Counted from the first letter of the stretch, positions 29,532 through 41,881 are shown. The stretch is 64,000 nucleotides of DNA from Daucus carota subsp. sativus (GCF_001625215.2 NC_030385.2:9851135-9915134), one strand, 5' to 3'. The notes: generated from the sequence alone by a model not told the origin. A program made the numbers and translations.

Positions 29532-32500
29532 CTAATGCCAGCGTCTTGGAGACTTGTCAGAAGGACGGACTGGAGGTGGTGTAATGGCACGTGATAAACC
29601 TGAAAGATATGACATTTTTAGAGTCAAGAACCATATCAATATCCAAATTATAGTCAGTACCATATGCATATGCAAAATATTGTCAGTAACTCGTTGTAAA
29701 AGACTGTAAGACACCTATATATGTACACTGTTACTGATGCTTGAGATTTGACTACATATGACACTTACGATTGCCACTTGATTTGACTCCAAATGAGGGT
29801 GTACTCGACTTGACTGGGGACCAATTCCCAGCCAGCGTCTGTCTTCTCAACTTCCTCCCATCGCATGGATCTGGCAACTTCATATCAGGCGTCCTGTTGG
29901 TGGCATCAAAGGTTAATTCCTGTAGTTTTGTGTTGAGGTTTTAAAGGAGTTGCAACAATTATCTATACTTAAAATAGTGTCAACTTGTGTAATTAATGGT
30001 ATATACATGAAAATGTGTATTTGTTGCCATTATAACACTTGAAGACAATGTTATAGTTTAATATACACAATTACTGTCAAGAACCTATGTCGTACATTTC
30101 CAAGAACCTTACCTTTTCTCAGAACCATTAATCAATTTCCCAATGGCGCAAAGTGATTTCTGTATCTGAGATTTTTTTCCATTTGTAGTAGCTTTCCCAC
30201 TAGCTGTCTGCGACTCCGATGATTCAATCAGCTGACTTCTCGAATAATTGTCCTTTTCAAGTCTTACCACTTGACAATCAGAAACAGGACGCTTAGAAGC
30301 CATTTGATGAGGTACCTCACGTCTAAAATCACCTGCTTTTGGCTTTGAACCAGAAATTGCAGCCTGCGGCAGAGCAGGCCTTTGTGTATTCAAGAAGTCT
30401 TTGTTTTCATATCGCGGACCTTCCAAACTTAGTCTTTTAATTCGATTTTGTACAGGAGTCTTGAGCACTTTTTGGTCTTCCAGATATGCTGTCTTTGCAT
30501 TATTTCCAGTTTCACTGCTTAACCTTCGGGATTGATGGGTATTTCTCTTCTGAATTGCCTCAGCTTTCTCAAACATATACTTTGCTCCTTTAGGTTCCCG
30601 TGCTTTCCCTAAATTACCTGCAATGGAAGTTCCGGTGCTTAACCTTCGGACGCTTGATAATTTTCCCAACTTCTCAGTGGGGTGGTTCTCTATGCTTAAT
30701 CTTCGGACACTTGATAATTTTCCCACCTTCTCAGTGGGGTGGTTCTCAATGCTTAATCTTCGGACACTTGATGATTTTTCCACCTTCTGGGTGGAGTGGT
30801 TTCCTAGGCTCAACCTTGGTGGAGTCGTCACAACAGAAGGACTACGTAACATTTTTATTTCATTGGGTTTATTCCCCTGAGGTTTCTCTCTTCTGTCTAT
30901 GCCGAAAGTTTCAGCGCTTAGCCTTCGAGCCCGTTTTGAAGTTTCATTGGTCACTGATTTTGACTTATCTGAAGGTGATTTGATTTCCTTGAGACCACTC
31001 AATTCTGAACTCTGAAGTTCCTTGTTAGACAATGCCGTTTTGAGTCTCTCAAGCTGCAAAATTTTGGCAGGAAATTAAAATTGTATATATCATGATAGCA
31101 GATATATCTAATCGAGATATATTAGTATTTTTATCACGGTGAAAAAGGAAGAAAACACATAGAGCTTATGTGTTACCGGATAAGGACAAGGTCTCTATCA
31201 GTTAAAAACTTTAAACTAATGAAAAATTATGTGCCACTAAGACCTCATGTTGCAAAGTAGATCATAATGGCTTCATTAAGATACATTATGTACAGAAACT
31301 GTTTGTTACTACCATTGTTTCTAGCCGCAATTAACATATTTTACTGCTATAGTGGTGTTTGTCGAACATTATCAACATCCAAACTGTTGTCTAATGAGTT
31401 TTCAACTTGAAAGTTACAATGGTGTTTGCATCTGTTGCAATCAGCATCCAAAGTGTCATCCAGTGAGTTTTCAGTCTTTTAATTGGTTGGCGCCAGAATT
31501 AAAAAATATGAAAATGAGAAATCAAACCAAAATTCTGATCAAATTGCTAATGCCAAGAAAAAATAATTATTCCCATTTAAGATATATAGTAATGATATCT
31601 TTATGCAGTTTAGATTCCATAATAAGATAAGAAGCAAGCCATTATTGCAGTTTATGATTAAGCAAATCCCAAACACACATCAGACATCTTAAAATAGGTG
31701 TACCTCTTTTAGAAGTTCCGCCTCTTCTGAACTAACATCAACAACCTTTATGGTTTTTTCAAGACCTCCTGTTGAATAATAAAATTACATCAGCAAAATT
31801 TTAACATGTATATATGCTTTATCAGAAAAATGATACTTCAAACCATTACATTATATCATGTCACAGTCACTAATTGCAATCAGCAATTTGTTGAAGAAAC
31901 TCGATACAAAAATGTGTAATGAGTAAATGAAAACTTGACAAGAGTATGATTTCTCTAACCTTTTAGAACCTGCACCTTGTTATGCAAGTTCTTGTTCTCT
32001 TTAACAACCTTATAGTAACCAAGGGCTGCCGTAGACATCTCCTGCACCTGACTCTCTGGTCCATGTGAAGAAAGGAAACATTATTATTTTTAAGAACTAT
32101 GTAGAAGTTCTCAAAAAGTAGGAATGGTTTTGAGATGTTCAATGCTTTAATCTTCAGTAAAAAGCATAAGCATTGATCATCATACTTGCATATATTGCAT
32201 GTTCTAGAAATTTGTGTATATCCGTAGTTGTACATATAAGATAGAACAAACAGATTCATACCCAGCAGTTTCATGTCTGTTTGCAACTGAGACTGCAAGT
32301 CTCCAAACTCTGTCTTTGTTCTTGAGAGCAATGACTTAAGTTTCTGCAGGAGAATGATGTATCTCAATGTAACTTAAAAAGAATAAATAAATTCTGATTG
32401 GGTATGGCATAGCTACTGTGAATGAAATCAGCTAGCATCTGCATTATGCTCAAGTAAAGAGCAAAACTTTCCAATCATATAAGCTTGTGTTAAACATAGC

Positions 32501-35500
32501 AATAGGCATCCAAACATATAATCATAACAAAAAACAAGAATATAAATCTGTCAATTTCAGATCACCAACATAGCATATGGAATTGCTTACTGAAAGTTCA
32601 TTTTCTTGCATCTTGAGAAGCTTTTCATGGTTACGGTAACCTTTACCTGAGCAAGCTCCGCGACACTGCAATAATCAAAATAAAAATAAAAAGTGTGGCA
32701 TAAACATATAAATATCGGTTCAATAGAAGTTCCCTATCTAAGAAGTTCTCGCTTAAGGGAATGCTCACTGAACATGATAACAAAGTGTTAAAAATCATAT
32801 ATGGAAATATCATGTAACAAAGCAAACAACTGAATTTATGAATATGAGGCTGGGGTGAAAGTGTTCTGAAGGACGGCAGAAATTCTGAGTTGGACATGAG
32901 CCAAGATTATAATAAAAAGGATGGTATCGGCTGTTTTTAAGAAAGAGTAAAGAACAGGAAGAATGTGTCATAGTAAGAAATAATGTTTACGACCTCATGA
33001 CGCCAATGTGTATATCATCTTCTTATCTTCTCTTATACTGTTATCAGTTCACCATTTGAACTTCGCATAAAAAACAAGTGGAGTATGATGGTAAAAATCT
33101 TTTAAAACAACTACCAGTACTCTGTCCTTATGAAGTATTGGTCCCATGGTTTGGGGATATAGGAGAATTTGTGAAATCTTCTAAAGAAGGATTTAGGTGG
33201 AATTTTTTCTAAAACAATAAATTAGAAGGTTAGAAACAGAAAGAGTATAACTACTTAATAATATAAAGAATACACCAGCTTTTTGTTCGTGGGTACATTC
33301 TCGAGCACCCTCGGACTGAGGCCCCATCACGTAAGTGGTGCATACTAGGGCTAGTAGGATAATTAGCATCTGTATTTCGTTGATTTGTCTATCTCATAAG
33401 TTTAATGTACTGTAGTAATTATTAGTGTAGAAAATGGTACGAATGAAGAGCACAACTTGAGATGAATATTAATATTACCTTCTTGTCGCCAACAATTGAA
33501 CTTTCTGTTACTTTTGTTCTCAATTGTGTGATGGAATCACCTTCTTCTCTTAAAAGATCCTTTAGGGTTGGTTTCACCTGGTTGTTAAAAAAGCTATTCA
33601 TGATTGCAGGGTACAAAGTTACAAAAATATCATATAAAACTGGAATCACTTGCAAGGAACTAAAATGGAGATTAATTGTTTGTGCATATGAATGTGATAT
33701 CACCAATATTGCATGAATAGACATTTCCTTTTACATGAAAAACTGCATAGTACAAAGTTACATAGACTTAGAAAACAGATAGTGTGCACTATGGTCTTGA
33801 ATTGAACAAACTAATCGAGATAGATATCATATATATAACTGAGAATTATTATATACTAAAGCTATATTGTACGGCACAGAGAAGGCGTTCTTAGTTGAGC
33901 TTTATTCGAGTATAGAAAATTGTTTCAATTTCCAGACAGGGACATATGTAATATTAGACGACAAGAAACTTAAATTACTCAAAATTTCATCTACTCACCT
34001 TAGGTAGCATTTTCTGTCCTTGTTCTTGTAAACAGCTTGACATACTCTTGCATAAAGAATTGAGTGTATCCTGAAGTAGAGATACTTTTAAATATGAATC
34101 AATTGTTTTATCGGTCTTTCTAATGTGTGCCCAAGGGCACATAATAATCACTAAATTCTATAAAAATGGCCTATTCTGATTGGTGGAGTTGATGTGAATG
34201 CAGGGGGGCCATTCTCATTCATTATTCATCCACCAATCAAAAGAAACTATTTTTATTGGAGTTAGGGACTATTGTGTGCCCTTGGGCACACCATAGAAAA
34301 TCCCTTGTTTTATATATCTAATACTGGTCTACAGTGACATCAATATGATAAAATATACCGGATTTCTACTGCGGATGGATGTAAGAAAGTTAGCATCAAT
34401 GTTTTCCTTCTTATCCACCATACACTGAGCAAGAGTCCCTACAATTAACTCTGCAATATCCAGAACTTAGATATAAGTAGAGGAACTTACTTTTCAAAAA
34501 GGGAACATAATAAACAATGAATATGGGATACTTGATATATAATAAGTTAAGGGCAATTGATAATCATAATAACATGCAACTCCACATATTCATAGCATGT
34601 AGGGTCCCTTAATTCACATAAAGCCCATTTTAGATCTATACAGTACTTGACAAAATCACATCCAGGTAATCATTTGGACTGAGAAATTGTGTGACGTGCA
34701 CTCGGTAACTACGTAAATATACACTCAGAGAGGCAAGAGGGAACAGTATACCTTCAAGATTATGGGTTTCACTCTCAGCAGGTGTTTCTATATTGCAGCT
34801 TGCGGTCATTTCCAGTCTCCTATGAGCTCGGTCCAAAGAAGTTTCCTCAGAAACTTGTGAATGCATCTTACCTACAGAATGAATTGTAAATGGGGTCCTT
34901 GGAGGCTTATTAAATCCATTTCCTCCATTCATCTGCTTCCAGTCATGCAAAGCTTTAAGCTCTAGAATGCAATCAACTACTTTAGTTGATGCTCCAGCCT
35001 CCAAATTGTCCTGATAAGATACATAAGTCAGTCATTCACTACAACAAGATACCTACATTAAAGCATATCAACACAGATTTATAAAGGTAACTCACCCTTT
35101 CAAGAATAGGTGCTTCAAAAGTGGTTAACTTCAACTCTTGTGCTGCTACCAAAAAGTTCTTGACATTTTCAAAGTACTGAAAAGCTGGCAATGGCTGTGA
35201 ATCCGAAGAAGGCAATCCAGATGGCAATTGCGTCTCCACAACCTTACATAAAACCAAAAAAAAAACCATCAGAGACAAAGAAACAAAAAAACAGAAAGCC
35301 TGGAAATTCAGTAAATTGTATGCACTCCCACATAAAATAGATTGAAAAATAATAGTTGCTACCTTTTGGACTGATCCTGGCTGAGTCTTGTTGATTGCAT
35401 TGCACAGGACCAAACCAGTTCTCAAACAAGATATGAATTCTTTCTCAGAGGGCTGCTTTGTTATGCCAAGAGGCCCAACTAGGCTGTCTAGCCATTCAGT

Positions 35501-35720
35501 AGCTTGGTACCTTCTCAAGGCTTCACATTCACAAAACAAACATATAAATTGGATGAAGAAAAAACCCTTTACACATTTACAAGAATTTTATAAGATCCCA
35601 TTCTAAAATAATGAAAAATCAAATCAGTTATAACGAAACATAAGTGAATAAACCTGCTTCTTCAGCTTTTCTGGCAGCCAAGTTGGTTTCATGTTGAGTT
35701 TTCACCACAGAATTCTCCAT
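29532..35720 (-). CDS. CH-domain kinesin-14 (KIN-14) relative lacking the motor domain
   Basis: Fourteen phase-compatible exons: 35720-35654, 35520-35363, 35242-35096, 35010-34752, 34450-34359, 34070-33999, 33577-33479, 32665-32591, 32343-32262, 32055-31960, 31768-31704, 31053-30113, 29893-29769, 29599-29532, giving 781 aa. The N-terminus (NLAARKAEEA, LRRYQATEWL, LVLCNAINKTQPGSV, FQYFENVKNFLVAA) is the calponin-homology domain of plant kinesin-14s, about residues 24-140. It is followed by the usual coiled coil (KSLLSRTKTEFGDLQSQLQ, NKNLHNKVQVLKG). Where the motor normally starts (NIRVYCRIRP), exon 11 instead encodes GLEKTIKVVDVSSEEAELL, and the tail LKTALSNKE of kinesin C-termini follows. The intron at that point is 191 bp, too short to hide about 330 residues. 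The tail is rich in RRLS motifs. Probably a non-motor microtubule- or actin-associated protein, or a young pseudogene. Confidence 0.8.
30638..30830 (-). repeat. 57-bp (19-aa) tandem repeat in the kinesin-like tail
   Basis: Three consecutive 57-bp units (30638, 30695, 30752) and a partial fourth keep frame, encoding RRLSIENHPTEKVGKLSSV-like repeats. The outer units are more diverged. Confidence 0.9.
34124..34292. mobile_element. small TIR element in an intron of the kinesin-like gene
   Basis: About 169 bp between exons 5 and 6, with inverted ends GTGTGCCCAAGGGCACA and a further inner match (AATCACTAAATTC / AATAGTCCCTAACTC). The ends are themselves palindromic (TGTGCCC/GGGCACA). The target duplication is unclear. 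Non-coding. Confidence 0.6.
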
Positions 35721-35737
35721 TTTACTCGAGAATAAAA

Positions 35738-35885
35738 CCTACCATTTGACAACAAATTTAGCATTCCATTAAAACAAACAAGGAATTTAGATTTAAGATA
35801 AAAGGGCTCACCGAGTAGCTAGCCTCTGAAGGAGTTTGTAGTAGATGTTATGGAGAAATTGAGCGACGTCCTATTTATACAGGGT
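35738..35885 (-). promoter_or_regulatory. core promoter and 5' UTR of the kinesin-like gene
   Basis: The minus strand has TATAAATAG at 35871-35880, a 5' UTR exon ending at 35812 (CTCG|GTGAGC), and a UTR intron with acceptor GGTAG before 35738. The ATG follows at 35720. Confidence 0.5.
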
Positions 35886-36329
35886 TTATCAATATGAATT
35901 ATGGACGTTACTTCCGCTCTCATTCAAATGCCCATTTTTGTAGTATCTCTGAATTTTTCTTTAAAACACGAAAGAAGCAAATATTTGATTCGAGAAAATA
36001 GATGAAATAGTGGGGACAGTAACGATCGAGATTCTTTCAAAGAATATATAATTCTGTATAAGTATCATTTTAAAATGGAAAAATGGATTTTTCATCACCC
36101 AACTTATGGTGCTATAATTTTTTTTCTTTTATTCACTACTGTCAGGTTTGGATTTTTTTTAGTCACCAACATTAGGTTCAGATTTGATTATTAACATTAT
36201 ATTACTTTTTTGTAATATTATTAAAATATATTGATATCCTGCAATATAATGGTGATCGGATATATGTCTATATTTTTATATATATTACCCATATGTCCTC
36301 TAGGTAGTTTACCTTGGAGGACAAAATTT

Positions 36330-36545
36330 TGACACGCATTTTAAGACTTCTAAAAGTTTTAGCTTCATAAATTATTTTAATTTTTTTTCTAAATAAAATT
36401 TAACGTTTGAATTTTTATACACAAAAAGAAAATCTCAAATTTAAGTTTTGGAACTATATTTTGTAAATAGTAAGAACTTTAAAATACGTGTGTGTTAAGC
36501 AGTGTAAAAGAACTATAAAGAAATAAGAAGGACGAAGGGAATAAT
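36330..36545. mobile_element. Stowaway-like MITE relic
   Basis: AT-rich inverted repeat with ACACGCATTTTAAGACTT facing AAGAACTTTAAAATACGTGT, and a right end reading (inverted) TATTCCCTTCGTCCTTC. The left terminal part is not clear. Confidence 0.45.
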
Positions 36546-37083
36546 AATAGCATAAATGAGCCAGTAAAGTCGGGAAAAATTATAATTAGAATTCTTAAAA
36601 TTCATTGAATCATCAATCTGAAATCAATGACTTCAAATAATTTATCATCTACAATCAATTCTTAAGCAAAATCGAGTCAAGTGATATTATATTTTTGTGG
36701 AGTTCAACCAACAATTTAGATATCATATGAATCTCAAATCAAGGTTAAATAATTTCTATGATTGTCTATTATACAAAAATAAGGAAGAATACTAAAAAAA
36801 AGATCAAATTTAAGTTGAAGGGATGTTGGAGCGAACAAATCAATGAAACTTTAATATTTGAAAAATAATGACAATGTATTATAAGGACAGTCATTAAAGA
36901 TAAAGTTTTCCTCTCAAATAATTTTTTATCTTAAAAATTGTAATAAGTTAAGGTTATTAAGATCCAGAGATATAGAATTGGAGAGTGATCTTGGGCATAA
37001 CAAGTCGTTGAAATTTTAATATTAGAAAATGATGCATTGCATTATTAGACATAGATATTGACACAAACATTGTTACATTAACC

Positions 37084-37235
37084 AGTGCGTACTAATGGAT
37101 CATCAAGGATGTTGGTATGTCGAAAAATTTGGTAAAATTTAGTGCGTACTAATGGATCATCATGGATGTTGGTTCGTCGAAGAATTTGGTAAGGTGGATC
37201 ATCACAGATCTTGGTTCGTCGAAGGATTTGGGGTG
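37084..37235. repeat. 57-bp tandem repeat
   Basis: Two full units start AGTGCGTACTAATGGATCAT at 37084 and 37141; a third, partial and diverged, starts about 37197 (GGATCATCACAGATCTTGG). Confidence 0.8.
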
Positions 37236-37579
37236 TTCTGAATTTGTGTCGCCATAGTCTCCAATGGTATTTCATCGGGTGGGAGAAGGCAAGAAAGAGA
37301 CTCCGCTGGATTTGTGACGGTTAGTGTATTGACGGTTGTTGCTTTGGCAGCGTAGATGAAGCAGAACCGACATGGATGGATTACACAAAAAAAAATCAAG
37401 TTAATTCAAAAAAGTGTGCAAATAGTGGTTGTTCTTATCGAGTTTGATATCTCTGTTTCGGATCATTGTCACCCATCATCGACAAACGGGAACTGTTTAG
37501 GTAAGTTCCATGTGAAGAAGGCCATGGGCTAAGGTATATTATTATTGTATCACACACTATATTATTTATTGTGCATCAA

Positions 37580-37705
37580 GCCGGGGTCTTTACGGAAACA
37601 ACCTCTCTGCTTTAAGGGTAGGGGCATGGCTGCGTATATCTTACCCTCCTGAGACCCTGCTCTAACCGGGATATACTGAGTATGTTTGGTTTGGTTTGGT
37701 TTATT
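37580..37705 (+). mobile_element. Au/TS-like SINE, 3' portion
   Basis: CCGGGGTCTTTACGGAAACA, then CAACCTCTCTGC, TAGGGGCATGGCTGCGTATA and TACCCTCCTGAGACCCTGC follow the order of the body of the widespread plant Au-type SINEs, ending in a TTTGG-repeat tail. The tRNA-derived 5' head is not recognisable. Non-coding. Confidence 0.6.
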
Positions 37706-38007
37706 AGTAAGGATGAATTGTTTAAAATCATTGATTCTTTCTAAAATTCTCAATACAAGTTTCCTTGATTTTAATTTTTTTTACTAGCTCATTTTACATT
37801 ATTATTGCTATATATAAAGATATAAACATACATCACATACCAAAATAAATATATAGTGCTAGTAATTAAATCCGAACCTAATATTAGTGATAAAAAAAAA
37901 TCCAAATCTAACATTAACTAGTAAAAGAATAAAAATTATAGTTGAGTGGTAAGTTTCTAAAAACACAATAAATTGGGTGACGAAAAAATCTATTTTCTTT
38001 TTAAAAT

Positions 38008-38819
38008 ATTTGACTTGACTTCTATAGTGTACATGTATTCAACAAAGTTCAAATTTTACCTTCACGTTTCTTGGTTTAATTATACAAATTCTATAGCTAA
38101 AGTAAAAAACTTGAGCACTTTCGACCGAGTAGAATAATTGATTTATACTATATATAAATTATAAATTTACCAGTTAAGTACATGCTATCATTGGCTGGTG
38201 ATCTCATGTCAACAAAGTCAGAGAAATTTCTATCACAACATCTATCTCTCTCAGTAGTTGGATCTTTGTATGGTTTTTGAACACCAACATTGTATCATTG
38301 TGTAAATAATGGTGCTTCTCATTAGTCCTGTACTCTTTCACTTGGAAATTGGCAAAAGAGTGAATCATACACATACGGATTTGTTGTTGAATACTGGTGG
38401 CTACCGTCCCGGGAACAAATGGTTTGTGATTCCTATAGGAATACAACTCTTTGATAGCTACTGCTTGTAAGCAATTCTTTTTCGCTTTCAATATAAAAAG
38501 AAACCACTTTCCGGCAAACCTTCGGTTATATCAATAATTAATGCCCTCAAATTTGTAGGAATTTTTAATTTTTAATATAAGTTAAGAGGATGGCATCAAA
38601 TTATATATAACATATCCATAGGATGAAGCCAAATTATATCAAACCTTGAAGACACTGTTCCATTTTGTAATACTGCTAACTAATATTCAACTCAGTCTTA
38701 TGAAACAAAAACAGTTTTATATGGACTCCTGTCGTTGAACAAGTGTAACGCGGCTAATGACTATGTACGTAGTAAAGTAGGGAAAGCTGCAACATGGTAT
38801 TAAGCACTAGAGGGAGATT
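38008..38819. other. intergenic
   Basis: AT-rich spacer. No gene or defined repeat seen. Confidence 0.45.
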
Positions 38820-40876
38820 AGTAAGCACCTTCTTGTTGATGGTTTTATCACTTATATCAACATCTACATAATACCCAGCTCATGAATCTGCTCCTTTACC
38901 TATCAGAATTTACAGAGGAGAAACCAATGATAATTTAATATACTAGAACAAGAAATAAACATATATATATTCTCAAGCAACACAAATAAAATACAGGTCG
39001 TTAAATTACTATCATACTCAGACACAATTCTGGCAGGAGAACTTAAGAAGACAGATGAAGAAGTCTTCTACTTAATAAAGCTGAAGACATTCAATCTGTT
39101 TCTCTTCTGTTGTGGGATTAGTAGAATACGTGACACTCAAATTAGACTTAGCAAATACAGAAGAGTGATAGTTAAAACAATAGAACTGAATAAGGTGAAC
39201 AACCTGTACAGCAAAGCTTGTGATTTCTCAGAAATTGAGCAAACAATTGCTTGACGTGGACTGAGCCACAAGGCCATTTCCCCTTATAATGCTCAATAAG
39301 TATAGCTAACATGCGTTCAACAGACCCAAGAACAGCTCTGTGTATCATGACGGGTCTCTCTCTCTCTTATTTTCATCTTTTGCCGAGTACGTTAAGTTGA
39401 AACTGGAAGGAAGTTGAAAGTCTAGCTGAATGTTGATTGGATTAAAAATGACAGATGGATTCTAATTCTCTATATAACGTAATATGCAAACAACAAAACT
39501 ACCTGTAAGGTGGCACACTGATTTCTTTTCATAGCATCAGAAACACTAATATCAATCTTTGGCCCATAAAATGCCCCATCACCTTCATTAACCTGATATA
39601 ATTTTTCTTGGAGTTGTGAGAACATAAAAAAGAAATTGTGAATTCATCATTATGACAGTGCAAAAAGAACCTCCTAGAGAAACCTATTCTAGAACGAAAT
39701 ACCGATATCATCCGTCCATGACTATTTATTTTACCCGATAAAACATGCAAAAATACCATTTACACTTATTTGGCCAAAAGCAAACCCTATAGGCTATATA
39801 TGTATTCAAATTCAGGGAGAATACACATCTTAATGAAGCCATTGGTGTCCAAGTGTGTAAATACCTGCACACATCTTTTTAAGAAACTTGCCGACAACCT
39901 TTGGTTCACTATTTGCCTAATAAAACTAACATATCTATTAATAGCTAGAACGGGCACAAAGAGAGAAAATTCATGACCAGGATTTCAAACTCATGGTACA
40001 CAACACGACGACTAAGCCAAACCAAAGAAATCAAGTGCCTCTTGCTACAGAAGCAGGGTACGAGAAAAGTAATATTTATGCATGCCTTATGCCTACCAGC
40101 TTACTCATACGAGTGCAGAGACATTTCCGAGAAGAGCCAGAATTTGACAGTAATAACATGGAGGAAAAATGATATAAAAACAACAAACTGTAGACAATAA
40201 GTTGCAAGCACTTAATCCCAAGTAACTCAATAACAGTTAACATGCGGTTGGAAATAGGAGAAAACTAACAGCCAAGAAATTAACAGGCTCTAATAAGAAA
40301 ACATGCACCAGAATACCAGGAAATAAAACAAATAACAAGAAACATGCAGTAATATACCAGAAAACCAACATTAAACAACAAGATGCATAAAAGCAATCGA
40401 CAAAACAATTTAGGCCAATGTTTGTCAAAAAGGCAAATGAAAAGCAAACAAAAAATAAATTTGAGCAGCTATGTTACTCGGACTCTTCATTTGCCTCGAG
40501 TGCTTGTGTCGGACACACGACACTCGGACATGGTCGCATATGTATGGACACTTGCACACTTATTTTGGGCCAAAACATATAAAACTTACAAATTGTTGCC
40601 AAGTCTGAAATTTAGAACACGTATTTATATGGGAAACTTCCAACCAAGTCCAATTACAAAGCAGAATTTTAGCAGGTTTACGGTCTTAAAGGCAAGAAAA
40701 GAGCTACAAATAAACATCCACAAAACATGTGCTTATGAAATAAATTGAATTTTTAGGAAGTGGATGACAAAGATACTTCATACCTACCAGTCTTTACCAA
40801 GCTCATTTATTGCTTCAGTAAGAGAAGCTTCTGCTTTGCACCATGTTTCAAGATCTCCGAGATACTTTTCTGGCCT
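38820..40876 (-). pseudogene. threonyl-tRNA synthetase gene fragment
   Basis: Four exon pieces of ThrRS in correct order: 40876 to about 40789 (RPEKYLGDLETW, AINELGKDW), 39592-39503 ([20 protein letters not shown]), 39425-39204 ([45 protein letters not shown]) and about 38900-38822 (GYYVDVDISDKTINKKV). They cover the class II catalytic core into the anticodon-binding domain. One base is missing after GKWP (about 39275), and a second after QIHE (about 38882), so the frame breaks twice. The 5' catalytic exons and the C-terminus are absent. A partial duplicate that has decayed; not functional. Confidence 0.85.
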
Positions 40877-41467
40877 CTGCAACAAAGAACAAAAAAGTTT
40901 TAAGACACATTGTAAACTTGTCTAAGACAGATACGAAAACAAAATGAGTCCTCAAACAAACTAAAAGGATAGCTAAAGTATGTTCTCTGCGAAAATAAGG
41001 GTTTCAATTCCTATTATCATCCTTCTCGGTACATTCTCACATTAAAGAGAAAAAGGTTAGTTATCTGTTACTGATACATTAAAGATATAAAAAGATAAAA
41101 AGTAGCATATAAGTAACTATAAAGCTCAACTAATCTTTGTTCTGGTTAATGCTTCAAGCACAAGTATACAATAAAGGATATAAATTAAGACTTAATAAAT
41201 ATTTACTCACTGATCAGAACTCTTCCCAGTAGATACTGTTAACTAGTTATTATATATAAGATTGCCAACCAATATAAAACAAGGGTTCCAATTAAGGCGC
41301 TCAAAAAAGCTATCATAATGAAGCAACAATGCCATTCCCGAACACCAATCCTTCTTATCCACTTGATCTGTTCCCGGGAGTACCCTAAAAAAGGAACCTT
41401 TCCTCTTATCCGGCAATAACAGTGGCAAGAACTCCAACTTCTACGCCACCTGTTGTGTCAACAAGGT
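40877..41467. other. spacer between gene remnants
   Basis: No intact ORF. About 41395-41460 on the minus strand still reads LVDTTGGVEVGVLATVIAG before a stop, and it may belong to the same remnant as 41468-41811. Confidence 0.35.
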
Positions 41468-41811
41468 TTAGAACCAAATTTTATCCCCCATCACACCATC
41501 CATATAGCAATCAGCTATAAAATTCTGCAGTGAAGGTTTCCCAACTGCAAGTTCGAAGCTATTTACAGCACGGCGAAAGCAATTTGCCAAAATTATCGAC
41601 TTGCTCCCACTGCAGCTGTTGACAATGCCCATGAAAGAGTCCCATTACTGGAGATCATAGTTTTTGACAATACACCAGTCAATGGTGATTCCAGGCCTTA
41701 AACAAAATTCCATATGAATGTAAGATAAACTAGATCAGATGGCACGGCACCTAAAGTCTCACTAACTTGCTTGTAAACGGCTGAAAGAAAACTTTCCTCA
41801 GAAGACTCCAT
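41468..41811 (-). pseudogene. unrecognised gene remnant
   Basis: The minus strand opens with ATG at 41811 (MESSEESFLSAVYKQVSETL) and stops after 38 codons. A second frame then reads PGITIDWCIVKNYDLQ, one stop, and DSFMGIVNSCSGSKSIILAN through NSFELAVGKPSLQNF to KIWF. The composition looks protein-coding and the frames are adjacent, so a frameshifted exon is likely. I do not recognise the family. Confidence 0.4.
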
Positions 41812-41881
41812 TATAGCAGCTAGGTTAATGAATAAGATATCGAGAAACTAACTTTTCTTGGAGTCGCTGAATGTTGGACTG

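Larger units (their letters stand above)
36077..37998. mobile_element. 1.9-kb Mutator-like TIR element
   Basis: The ends are inverted copies: left GGAAAAATGGATTTTTCATC then ACCCAACTTATGGTG, and from the right AGAAAATAGATTTTTTCGTC then ACCCAATTTATTGTG. Similarity continues inward for about 150 bp. The 9-bp sequence TTTTAAAAT lies directly outside both ends (36068-36076 and 37999-38007). No transposase ORF. The interior holds a Stowaway-like relic, a 57-bp tandem repeat and a SINE-like piece, so it is old. Confidence 0.65.

Noticed and set aside
40470-40570. Possible dispersed repeat beginning GCTATGTTACTCGGACTCTT
   Set aside because: The first words resemble a common eudicot repeat, but I cannot define ends, tail or duplication.
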